From contig JAKCOZ010000083.1 in the NCBI GenBank assembly GCA_022605955.1, positions 62,001 through 126,000 of the forward strand: a stretch of 64,000 nt of DNA. Reading direction: 5' to 3'. The first letter of the stretch is position 1, and the number at the start of each line of letters is the position of its first letter. The DNA is from Rallus limicola (Eukaryota; Chordata; Aves; Gruiformes; Rallidae). Position numbers and translations under genes: made by a program. A model generated the notes under the pieces. The model was not told the DNA's origin. It searched no databases and saw nothing but the letters and a program-made list of their open reading frames with translations. Below are positions 37,501 to 46,995 of this stretch, piece by piece.

Positions 37501-40500
37501 TCCTGTTAGGAGGTTTCAGACAAGCTATGCCTTTCAGTCCTAGCTTCTTTACTTTGGGAGTTATTGCTGGACGTTTAGCATGTTTTGAACTGCAGTCTGC
37601 TAGGGCCGAGAAAAGCACCGTAGGAGGTTCCAGGCATGTTCCCTCTTTCCAGGCAAAGGAAAAGGCTGAGAGCCAAAGTGACAGGGTCTGCTTGTGTGTC
37701 CTGTTAGGAGGTTTCAGACAAGCTATGCCTTTCAGTCCTAGCTTCTTTACTTTGGGAGTTATTGCTGGACGTTTAGCATGTTTTGAACTGCAGTCTGCTA
37801 GGGCCGAGAAAAGCACCGTAGGAGGTTCCAGGCATGTTCCCTCTTTCCAGGCAAAGGAAAAGGCTGAGAGCCAAAGTGACAGGGTCTGCTTGTGTGTCCT
37901 GTTAGGAGGTTTCAGACAAGCTATGCCTTTCATGCCTAGCTTCTTTACTTTGGGAGTTATTGCTGGACGTTTAGCAAGTTTTGAACTGCAGTCTGCTAGG
38001 GCCGAGAAAAGCACCGTAGGAGGTTCCAGGCATGTTCCCTCTTTCCAGGCAAAGGAAAAGGCTGAGAGCCAAAGTGACAGGGTCTGCTTGTGTGTCCTGT
38101 TAGGAGGTTTCAGACAAGCTATGCCTTTCATGCCTAGCTTCTTTACTTTGGGAGTTATTGCTGGACGTTTAGCATGTTTTGAACTGCAGTCTGCTAGGGC
38201 CGTGAAAAGCAGTGTAGGAGATAGCAGGTATGTTCCTTCTTTCCAGGCAAAGAAAAGGCTGAGAGCCAAAGTGACAGGGTCTGCTTGTGTGTCCTGTTAG
38301 GAGGTTTCAGACAAGCTATGCCTTTCAGTCCTAGCTTCTTTACTTTGGGAGTTATTGCTGGACGTTTAGCATGTTTTGAACTGCAGTCTGCTAGGGCCGA
38401 GAAAAGCACCGTAGGAGGTTCCAGGCATGTTCCCTCTTTCCAGGCAAAGGAAAAGGCTGAGAGCCAAAGTGACAGGGTCTGCTTGTGTGTCCTGTTAGGA
38501 GGTTTCAGACAAGCTATGCCTTTCATGCCTAGCTTCTTTACTTTGGGAGTTATTGCTGGACGTTTAGCATGTTTTGAACTGCAGTCTGCTAGGGCCGAGA
38601 AAAGCACCGTAGGAGGTTCCAGGCATGTTCCCTCTTTCCAGGCAAAGGAAAAGGCTGAGAGCCAAAGTGACAGGGTCTGCTTGTGTGTCCTGTTAGGAGG
38701 TTTCAGACAAGCTATGCCTTTCAGTCCTAGCTTCTTTACTTTGGGAGTTATTGCTGGACGTTTAGCATGTTTTGAACTGCAGTCTGCTAGGGCCGAGAAA
38801 AGCACCGTAGGAGGTTCCAGGCATGTTCCCTCTTTCCAGGCAAAGGAAAAGGCTGAGAGCCAAAGTGACAGGGTCTGCTTGTGTGTCCTGTTAGGAGGTT
38901 TCAGACAAGCTATGCCTTTCAGTCCTAGCTTCTTTACTTTGGGAGTTATTGCTGGACGTTTAGCATGTTTTGAACTGCAGTCTGCTAGGGCCGAGAAAAG
39001 CACCGTAGGAGGTTCCAGGCATGTTCCCTCTTTCCAGGCAAAGGAAAAGGCTGAGAGCCAAAGTGACAGGGTCTGCTTGTGTGTCCTGTTAGGAGGTTTC
39101 AGACAAGCTATGCCTTTCAGTCCTAGCTTCTTTACTTTGGGAGTTATTGCTGGACGTTTAGCATGTTTTGAACTGCAGTCTGCTAGGGCCGAGAAAAGCA
39201 CCGTAGGAGGTAGCAGGTATGTTTCTTCTTTCCAGGCAAAGGAAAAGGCTGAGAGCCAAAGTGACAGGGTCTGCTTGTGTGTCCTGTTAGGAGGTTTCAG
39301 ACAAGCTATGCCTTTCAGTCCTAGCTTCTTTACTTTGGGAGTTATTGCTGGACGTTTAGCATGTTTTGAACTGCAGTCTGCTAGGGCCGAGAAAAGCACC
39401 GTAGGAGGTTCCAGGCATGTTCCCTCTTTCCAGGCAAAGGAAAAGGCTGAGAGCCAAAGTGACAGGGTCTGCTTGTGTGTCCTGTTAGGAGGTTTCAGAC
39501 AAGCTATGCCTTTCATGCCTAGCTTCTTTACTTTGGGAATTATTGCTGGACGTTTAGCATGTTTTGAACTGCAGTCTGCTAGGGCCGAGAAAAGCACCGT
39601 AGGAGGTTCCAGGCATGTTCCCTCTTTCCAGGCAAAGGAAAAGGCTGAGAGCCAAAGTGACAGGGTCTGCTTGTGTGTCCTGTTAGGAGGTTTCAGACAA
39701 GCTATGCCTTTCATGCCTAGCTTCTTTACTTTGGGAGTTATTGCTGGACGTTTAGCATGTTTTGAACTGCAGTCTGCTAGGGCCGAGAAAAGCACCGTAG
39801 GAGGTTCCAGGCATGTTCCCTCTTTCCAGGCAAAGGAAAAGGCTGAGAGCCAAAGTGACAGGGTCTGCTTGTGAGTCCTGTTAGGAGGTTTCAGACAAGC
39901 TATGCCTTTCATGCCTAGCTTCTTTACTTTGGGAGTTATTGCTGGACGTTTAGCATGTTTTGAACTGCAGTCTGCTAGGGCCGAGAAAAGCACCGTAGGA
40001 GGTTCCAGGCATGTTCCCTCTTTCCAGGCAAAGGAAAAGGCTGAGAGCCAAAGTGACATGGTCTGCTTGTGTGTCCTGTTAGGAGGTTTCAGACAAGCTA
40101 TGCCTTTCAGTCCTAGCTTCTTTACTTTGGGAGTTATTGCTGGACGTTTAGCATGTTTTGAACTGCAGTCTGCTAGGGCCGAGAAAAGCACCGTAGGAGG
40201 TTCCAGGCATGTTCCCTCTTTCCAGGCAAAGGAAAAGGCTGAGAGCCAAAGTGACAGGGTCTGCTTGTGTGTCCTGTTAGGAGGTTTCAGACAAGCTATG
40301 CCTTTCAGGCCTAGCTTCTTTACTTTGGGAGTTATTGCTGGACGTTTAGCATGTTTTGAACTGCAGTCTGCTAGGGCCGAGAAAAGCACCGTAGGAGGTT
40401 CCAGGCATGTTCCCTCTTTCCAGGCAAAGGAAAAGGCTGAGAGCCAAAGTGACAGGGTCTGCTTGTGTGTCCTGATAGGAGGTTTCAGACAAGCTATGCC

Positions 40501-43500
40501 TTTCATGCCTAGCTTCTTTACTTTGGGAGTTATTGCTGGACGTTTAGCATGTTTTGAACTGCAGTCTGCTAGGGCCGAGAAAAGCACCGTAGGAGGTTCC
40601 AGGCATGTTCCCTCTTTCCAGGCAAAGGAAAAGGCTGAGAGCCAAAGTGACAGGGTCTGCTTGTGTGTCCTGTTAGGAGGTTTCAGACAAGCTATGCCTT
40701 TCAGGCCTAGCTTCTTTACTTTGGGAGTTATTGCTGGACGTTTAGCATGTTTTGAACTGCAGTCTGCTAGGGCCGAGAAAAGCACTGTAGGAGGTTCCAG
40801 GCATGTTCCCTCTTTCCAGGCAAAGGAAAAGGCTGAGAGCCAAAGTGACAGGGTCTGCTTGTGTGTCCTGTTAGGAGGTTTCAGACAAGCTATGCCTTTC
40901 AGTCCTAGCTTCTTTACTTTGGGAGTTATTGCTGGACGTTTAGCATGTTTTGAACTGCAGTCTGCTAGGGCCGAGAAAAGCACCGTAGGAGGTAGCAGGT
41001 ATGTTTCTTCTTTCCAGGCAAAGGAAAAGGCTGAGAGCCAAAGTGACAGGGTCTGCTTGTGTGTCCTGTTAGGAGGTTTCAGACAAGCTATGCCTTTCAG
41101 TCCTAGCTTCTTTACTTTGGGAGTTATTGCTGGACGTTTAGCATGTTTTGAACTGCAGTCTGCTAGGGCCGAGAAAAGCACCGTAGGAGGTTCCAGGCAT
41201 GTTCCCTCTTTCCAGGCAAAGGAAAAGGCTGAGAGCCAAAGTGACAGGGTCTGCTTGTGTGTCCTGTTAGGAGGTTTCAGACAAGCTATGCCTTTCATGC
41301 CTAGCTTCTTTAATTTGGAAATTATTGCTGGACGTTTAGCATGTTTTGAACTGCAGTCTGCTAGGGCCGAGAAAAGCACCGTAGGAGGTTCCAGGCATGT
41401 TCCCTCTTTCCAGGCAAAGGAAAAGGCTGAGAGCCAAAGTGACAGGGTCTGCTTGTGTGTCCTGTTAGGAGGTTTCAGACAAGCTATGCCTTTCATGCCT
41501 AGCTTCTTTACTTTGGGAGTTATTGCTGGACGTTTAGCATGTTTTGAACTGCAGTCTGCTAGGGCCGAGAAAAGCACCGTAGGAGGTTCCAGGCATGTTC
41601 CCTCTTTCCAGGCAAAGGAAAAGGCTGAGAGCCAAAGTGACAGGGTCTGCTTGTGAGTCCTGTTAGGAGGTTTCAGACAAGCTATGCCTTTCAGTCCTAG
41701 CTTCTTTACTTTGGGAGTTATTGCTGGACGTTTAGCATGTTTTGAACTGCAGTCTGCTAGGGCCGAGAAAAGCACCGTAGGAGGTTCCAGGCATGTTCCC
41801 TCTTTCCAGGCAAAGGAAAAGGCTGAGAGCCAAAGTGACAGGGTCTGCTTGTGTGTCCTGGTAGGAGGTTTCAGACAAGCTATGCCTTTCAGTCCTAGCT
41901 TCTTTACTTTGGGAGTTATTGCTGGACGTTTAGCATGTTTTGAACTGCAGTCTGCTAGGGCCGAGAAAAGCACCGTAGGAGGTTCCAGGCATGTTCCCTC
42001 TTTCCAGGCAAAGGAAAAGGCTGAGAGCCAAAGTGACAGGGTCTGCTTGTGTGTCCTGTTAGGAGGTTTCAGACAAGCTATGCCTTTCAGGCCTAGCTTC
42101 TTTACTTTGGGAGTTATTGCTGGACGTTTAGCATGTTTTGAACTGCAGTCTGCTAGGGCCGAGAAAAGCACCGTAGGAGGTTCCAGGCATGTTCCCTCTT
42201 TCCAGGCAAAGGAAAAGGCTGAGAGCCAAAGTGACAGGGTCTGCTTGTGTGTCCTGTTAGGAGGTTTCAGACAAGCTATGCCTTTCAGGCCTAGCTTCTT
42301 TACTTTGGGAGTTATTGCTGGACGTTTAGCATGTTTTGAACTGCAGTCTGCTAGGGCCGAGAAAAGCACCGTAGGAGGTTCCAGGCATGTTCCCTCTTTC
42401 CAGGCAAAGGAAAAGGCTGAGAGCCAAAGTGACAGGGTCTGCTTGTGTGTCCTGTTAGGAGGTTTCAGACAAGCTATGCCTTTCAGTCCTAGCTTCTTTA
42501 CTTTGGGAGTTATTGCTGGACGTTTAGCATGTTTTGAACTGCAGTCTGCTAGGGCCGAGAAAAGCACCGTAGGAGGTTCCAGGCATGTTCCCTCTTTCCA
42601 GGCAAAGGAAAAGGCTGAGAGCCAAAGTGACAGGGTCTGCTTGTGTGTCCTGTTAGGAGGTTTCAGACAAGCTATGCCTTTCAGTCCTAGCTTCTTTACT
42701 TTGGGAGTTATTGCTGGACGTTTAGCATGTTTTGAACTGCAGTCTGCTAGGGCCGAGAAAAGCACCGTAGGAGGTTCCAGGCATGTTCCCTCTTTCCAGG
42801 CAAAGGAAAAGGCTGAGAGCCAAAGTGACAGGGTCTGCTTGTGAGTCCTGTTAGGAGGTTTCAGACAAGCTATGCCTTTCATGCCTAGCTTCTTTACTTT
42901 GGGAGTTATTGCTGGACGTTTAGCATGTTTTGAACTGCAGTCTGCTAGGGCCGTGAAAAGCAGTGTAGGAGGTAGCAGGTATGTTCCTTCTTTCCAGGCA
43001 AAGAAAAGGCTGAGAGCCAAAGTGACAGGGTCTGCTTGTGTGTCCTGTTAGGAGGTTTCAGACAAGCTATGCCTTTCAGTCCTAGCTTCTTTACTTTGGG
43101 AGTTATTGCTGGACGTTTAGCATGTTTTGAACTGCAGTCTGCTAGGGCCGAGAAAAGCACCGTAGGAGGTTCCAGGCATGTTCCCTCTTTCCAGGCAAAG
43201 GAAAAGGCTGAGAGCCAAAGTGACAGGGTCTGCTTGTGTGTCCTGTTAGGAGGTTTCAGACAAGCTATGCCTTTCATGCCTAGCTTCTTTACTTTGGGAG
43301 TTATTGCTGGACGTTTAGCATGTTTTGAACTGCAGTCTGCTAGGGCCGAGAAAAGCACCGTAGGAGGTTCCAGGCATGTTCCCTCTTTCCAGGCAAAGGA
43401 AAAGGCTGAGAGCCAAAGTGACAGGGTCTGCTTGTGTGTCCTGTTAGGAGGTTTCAGACAAGCTATGCCTTTCAGTCCTAGCTTCTTTACTTTGGGAGTT

Positions 43501-44458
43501 ATTGCTGGACGTTTAGCAAGTTTTGAACTGCAGTCTGCTAGGGCCGAGAAAAGCACCGTAGGAGGTTCCAGGCATGTTCCCTCTTTCCAGGCAAAGGAAA
43601 AGGCTGAGAGCCAAAGTGACAGGGTCTGCTTGTGTGTCCTGTTAGGAGGTTTCAGACAAGCTATGCCTTTCAGTCCTAGCTTCTTTACTTTGGGAGTTAT
43701 TGCTGGACGTTTAGCATGTTTTGAACTGCAGTCTGCTAGGGCCGAGAAAAGCACTGTAGGAGGTAGCAGGTATGTTTCTTCTTTCCAGGCAAAGGAAAAG
43801 GCTGAGAGCCAAAGTGACAGGGTCTGCTTGTGTGTCCTGTTAGGAGGTTTCAGACAAGCTATGCCTTTCAGTCCTAGCTTCTTTACTTTGGGAGTTATTG
43901 CTGGACGTTTAGCATGTTTTGAACTGCAGTCTGCTAGGGCCGAGAAAAGCACCGTAGGAGGTTCCAGGCATGTTCCCTCTTTCCAGGCTAAGGAAAAGGC
44001 TGAGAGCCAAAGTGACAGGGTCTGCTTGTGTGTCCTGTTAGGAGGTTTCAGACAAGCTATGCCTTTCATGCCTAGCTTCTTTACTTTGGGAATTATTGCT
44101 GGACGTTTAGCATGTTTTGAACTGCAGTCTGCTAGGGCCGAGAAAAGCACCGTAGGAGGTTCCAGGCATGTTCCCTCTTTCCAGGCAAAGGAAAAGGCTG
44201 AGAGCCAAAGTGACAGGGTCTGCTTGTGTGTCCTGTTAGGAGGTTTCAGACAAGCTATGCCTTTCATGCCTAGCTTCTTTACTTTGGGAGTTATTGCTGG
44301 ACGTTTAGCATGTTTTGAACTGCAGTCTGCTAGGGCCGAGAAAAGCACCGTAGGAGGTTCCAGGCATGTTCCCTCTTTCCAGGCAAAGGAAAAGGCTGAG
44401 AGCCAAAGTGACAGGGTCTGCTTGTGAGTCCTGTTAGGAGGTTTCAGACAAGCTATGC

Positions 44459-44463
44459 CTTTC
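44459..44463. repeat. Target-site duplication, left copy (provirus)
   Basis: CTTTC precedes the 5' LTR and is repeated at 51242-51246 after the 3' LTR. The intact unit reads 'atgcctttcatgcc'. Five bases, as for the solo LTRs. Confidence 0.94.
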
Positions 44464-44634
44464 TGTCCTGGTTTCAGTCAGGATAGAGTTAATTTCATTT
44501 GTAGCAGCGGATGGAATGCTGTGTTTGGGAGTTAAAATGAAAACAGTGCTGATAACACCCTGATGTTTTTAGTTGCAGTCAGACAGTCAATGCCAGGACA
44601 GGTGACCCAGATGGGCCAAAGAGAGTATTCCATG

Positions 44635-44659
44635 CCAATTACGTCCTGCCCAGGATAAA
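44635..44659 (+). promoter_or_regulatory. Putative LTR core promoter (CCAAT and TATA-like box)
   Basis: CCAAT lies at 44635-44639 and GATAAA at 44654-44659, in 'caggataaagggggg'. If GATAAA acts as the TATA box, transcription would start roughly 25-35 bases downstream, at the edge of the GC-rich repeats, which would define the U3/R border. The start site is inferred only. Confidence 0.4.
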
Positions 44660-44690
44660 GGGGGGCTGATGGGAGGAAGAAGGGGCGGTT

Positions 44691-44748
44691 CCGGGACGCG
44701 AGCGGCCGGGACGCGAGGGTCTTGGGGGACGGTCGGGTTCCGGGACGG
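44691..44748 (+). repeat. GC-rich direct repeats in the LTR
   Basis: CCGGGACGCGAG occurs at 44691-44702 and again at 44706-44717, with a partial copy CCGGGACGG at 44740-44748. They lie just downstream of the TATA-like box, so they could be initiator-proximal protein sites or part of the RNA leader. Function is unknown. The same block is present in the 3' LTR and both solo LTRs. Confidence 0.6.
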
Positions 44749-44871
44749 CTCTGGGTGGTACGGCCTGAGTTGTGTGGTTCGGTGAGAAACTGCATTGTGT
44801 ATCAATATTTTCATATTCTTTTGCTCTATAGTCCTGTTAGCATTGTATATATTTTATTTTTCTGTTATCTT

Positions 44872-44877
44872 AGTAAA
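44872..44877 (+). promoter_or_regulatory. Putative variant poly(A) signal in the LTR
   Basis: AGTAAA, a recognised variant of AATAAA, lies about 210 bases after the TATA-like box and before a pyrimidine-rich stretch. In the 3' LTR it would direct 3'-end formation. No canonical AATAAA is visible in the LTR. Confidence 0.4.
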
Positions 44878-45059
44878 CTATCCTTATCCCAACCCACGGG
44901 CCTCTTAGTTTCTTGGTTTTGGAGTTATTTGCCCCTTCCTTTTCCCTTCCCTTGTTTCCCCCCCTCCCCTTTTTCCCTTTTCTCCTGCTCTTTCACTTTA
45001 AGGAGCAGGCAGCTGCGTGGATCTCGGCCCAAGCCGGGGTGAAACCACGACAGTCTTTT

Positions 45060-45077
45060 TGGCGCCCAACGTGGGGC
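45060..45077 (+). other. Primer binding site, tRNA-Lys(1,2) type
   Basis: TGGCGCCCAACGTGGGGC lies seven bases after the 5' LTR. It is an exact 18-base complement of the 3' end of the lysine-1,2 tRNA, as I know it from lentivirus and foamy-virus primer sites. Minus-strand DNA synthesis would be primed here. The seven-base gap to the LTR end is longer than the usual few bases. Confidence 0.9.
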
Positions 45078-45170
45078 CCGAAAGGTTGGGATAACGGTAG
45101 ATCTGACCCTGACGTGATTGCAATTAAGACAAAGTTGTGATAAGTACTGTTGTTTAAGCAGTCTCCGATC

Positions 45171-46961
45171 ATGATGCTGTGTTATTTATTCCTATGTCTC
45201 TTGTTCTTGTATTTTATGATAACAGTCTATGATACAGGAATATCGAGGATTGTGAACTTGTGCTGGTATTTATATGAAATCTTGCTGCCCTGTTCATTTT
45301 ATGGACAGGGTGGGTTTAAAAACGGCAGCTGGTATGGTGGGAGTACTGCTTTCTTTTCCTTTGGGCTAAATACAACAACTCTGCTAGCAGTTTTTAAAAA
45401 CTTCCAATATCCCTGGGATATTCAAACTAGCATTTTGTTGTTTTTAGCTTTGGTGCAGATGGTTCAGTTGTTGTCAAATATTAAGCAGAGGTTTATGAAT
45501 ACCACTCAAGAGTTTTCTGCGAGGCCAGATAAATATGAGTGGCAGGGCATGTGGCAGAGCATGGGCAGGTACCTAGGTACTTTCTCACTCCCAATGGCTT
45601 GGAGTTTCACTCCTGAGCAGTTACAGGACCCTGGTAAAGTTACTGCATACCTGAAAAGGAATTGCTGTAAGTTTACCAGAGAAGCACACCTTACTGCACT
45701 GTGCTGGGCCCTGGCCACTATTTACAAAACACTGCTTGATAACAGGCAGTACTGTCAGCACTGTCAGAGGGAAAGGAATGAAAACAAACCAGCAAAGACT
45801 GCAGCTGCGGCAACCCCTATGACTGGCACTGCAGCTACTGTAACTTCTGTGACTAGCACTGTGGCTACTGCCACTAGTCCAACTAATGCTGCAGCTACTG
45901 CCACCCCTACAGCAGATACTGCTAATAAAACAAAAAACCAACCCCCGCCAGTGTCTGTTGCTCCCGTACAAAAGAGGAAACACACAAAGAAATCAGTTCG
46001 TGTAGTGAAGGATGATGATGATGAAGCAGGGCCATCTGGAGCATGTCAGGATGGAGCAGGGCCATCTCAGGCATCTCAGGATGGAGCAGGGCCAGAGATT
46101 GTCACACGATCCCTGACCCTGAGTGAGCTGCGTGAGGTTCGAAAAGATTTCAGCCGCCGCCCAGGTGAGCACATCATCACCTGGTTGCTCCGATGCTGGG
46201 ATCTAGGGGCCAGTAGTCTGGAATTAGATGGCAGGGAGGCCAAGCAGTTGGGATCCCTAGCTAGAGAAGGAGGCATTGACAAGGAAATTGGGAAAAAGCC
46301 AGAAATCCTCAGCCTCTGGAGGCGACTACTGTCAAGTGTGGAGGAAAGGTATCCCATAAAGGAATATATTACATGTCACTCACCCAAGTGTAACAGCATA
46401 GAGGCAGTTATCCAGTACCTGAGAGAATTAGCTGTACGGGAGATCATTTATTATGATCTGGACAATACACAGAATCCCTCTGATCCTGATGAAGTTATAT
46501 GCACCCCAGATATGTGGCGTAAGGTTGTACGAAGTGCACCAGCAGGGCACACCAATTCACTAGCATCAATAGACTGGGAGGATGCATATCCACCAACTGT
46601 AGAACAAGTGTCCTGGCGACTCCGGAAATATGAGGACAATGTTTCCCACTCTATGATCGCAGCGGTAGAGAAACTGGTCAAACGATTTGACCAACATTGG
46701 GGCAATGTTGCAGCTACTAGGAGAAAGCGTCCATCATCCCAGAAGGGAGGATACAGAAGGTACACACCACGAGACACGGTGCGAGGGCAGCTGTGGTCTT
46801 ACCTGCGTGACCATGGTGAGGACATGAGGAAGTGGCATATGCAGCCCACCTCAGCCCTCCAGGCACGAGTAGATGAGCTTCGAGGTAAGAGAATCGCACA
46901 ACGCGATGTTGTCAGGAAGAAGGCTGCACCAGTGAGCAGCCAATACGATCAGCAACAATAG
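45171..46961 (+). CDS. gag: Gag polyprotein of the ERVL-like provirus (596 aa)
   Basis: This structural precursor would assemble the particle. The start is the first ATG (45171), followed by a second ATG; the frame also extends upstream to a TTG at 45150. Residues 1-19 are very hydrophobic (MMLCYLFLCLLF..), and a second hydrophobic stretch lies near 86-101, so a signal-anchor or membrane-bound N-terminus is likely, which is unusual for Gag. A CxxC (YCQHC) sits near residue 202. An Ala/Thr-rich low-complexity linker covers about 209-253. A basic patch (KRKHTKK) near 268-274 leads to four aspartates at 281-284 and imperfect DGAGPS repeats. The part from about 310 on looks like the capsid region and ends in Arg/Lys-rich sequence near 515-545. 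There is no CCHC zinc knuckle. The frame ends at a UAG with pol in the same frame behind it. The assignment rests on position, length and context; I cannot name individual mature proteins. Confidence 0.88.
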   Translation: MMLCYLFLCLLFLYFMITVYDTGISRIVNLCWYLYEILLPCSFYGQGGFKNGSWYGGSTAFFSFGLNTTTLLAVFKNFQYPWDIQTSILLFLALVQMVQLLSNIKQRFMNTTQEFSARPDKYEWQGMWQSMGRYLGTFSLPMAWSFTPEQLQDPGKVTAYLKRNCCKFTREAHLTALCWALATIYKTLLDNRQYCQHCQRERNENKPAKTAAAATPMTGTAATVTSVTSTVATATSPTNAAATATPTADTANKTKNQPPPVSVAPVQKRKHTKKSVRVVKDDDDEAGPSGACQDGAGPSQASQDGAGPEIVTRSLTLSELREVRKDFSRRPGEHIITWLLRCWDLGASSLELDGREAKQLGSLAREGGIDKEIGKKPEILSLWRRLLSSVEERYPIKEYITCHSPKCNSIEAVIQYLRELAVREIIYYDLDNTQNPSDPDEVICTPDMWRKVVRSAPAGHTNSLASIDWEDAYPPTVEQVSWRLRKYEDNVSHSMIAAVEKLVKRFDQHWGNVAATRRKRPSSQKGGYRRYTPRDTVRGQLWSYLRDHGEDMRKWHMQPTSALQARVDELRGKRIAQRDVVRKKAAPVSSQYDQQQ

Positions 46962-46995
46962 AGGGGCCCTGCCTCCAGCCAGGTGGAGGAGAGGG
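46959..46995 (+). promoter_or_regulatory. Putative gag-pol stop-codon readthrough element
   Basis: The gag UAG (46959-46961, preceded by CAA CAA) is followed in the same frame by pol with no further stop. Five bases after the stop a hairpin can form. CCCT (46967-46970) pairs with AGGG (46992-46995) and CCTCC (46972-46976) with GGAGG (46985-46989), with a G/AG internal bulge and an eight-base loop. Gammaretroviruses use UAG readthrough with a downstream structure, which is the model for this call. Readthrough itself is inferred. Confidence 0.6.

Larger units (their letters stand above)
27670..42475 (+). repeat. Right copy (B) of the ~14-kb segmental duplication
   Basis: This carries the same succession of variant units as copy A, plus two separate two-unit length differences, which accounts for about 14.8 kb against about 14.0 kb. 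Private changes show it is a separate copy. Examples are 'gaactgtagtc' near 30066, 'caccctagg' near 32470, 'gacatggtc' near 40057 and 'cctgatagg' near 40483. Correspondence is lost near 42.48 kb, where two units absent from the end of copy A appear. Tandem placement fits unequal crossover within the array. Confidence 0.83.
28516..44463 (+). repeat. 198-bp satellite, array segment 3 (about 80 units)
   Basis: Continuous satellite in the same orientation. It is mostly the right copy of the large duplication and then about two kilobases of further array up to the provirus. The aaagaaaagg one-base deletion marks units near 31719, 35282, 38251 and 43002. The first three sit 14449 bp after their counterparts in segment 2. 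The last unit stops at '..aagctatgcctttc', where the provirus is inserted. No gene is present. Confidence 0.97.
44464..45052 (+). repeat. 5' LTR of the provirus (589 bp)
   Basis: TG..CA ends with imperfect 8-bp inverted termini. Compared with the 3' LTR it has one extra C (seven against six) in the run near 44957-44963. I saw no other difference. Features in order are a CCAAT box, a TATA-like GATAAA, a GC-rich stretch with a repeated CCGGGACGCGAG, an AT-rich stretch, a variant poly(A) signal and a long pyrimidine tract. The LTR should drive transcription of the genomic RNA. Confidence 0.96.

Noticed and set aside
44532..44814. ORFs of 75-108 codons inside the LTRs (also at 13943, 27996 and 50722)
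   Set aside because: They recur in every LTR copy only because the LTR is repeated. Composition is low-complexity and they overlap on both strands of regulatory sequence.
45150..45170. Upstream TTG start for gag
   Set aside because: TTG is a poor eukaryotic start, and two ATG codons follow within 21-24 bases, so the ATG at 45171 was chosen.
45506..46357. Antisense ORFs of 70-120 codons within gag and pol
   Set aside because: They are shadows of the sense frames, show no recognisable domain and fall in compositionally biased parts such as the Ala/Thr-rich linker.
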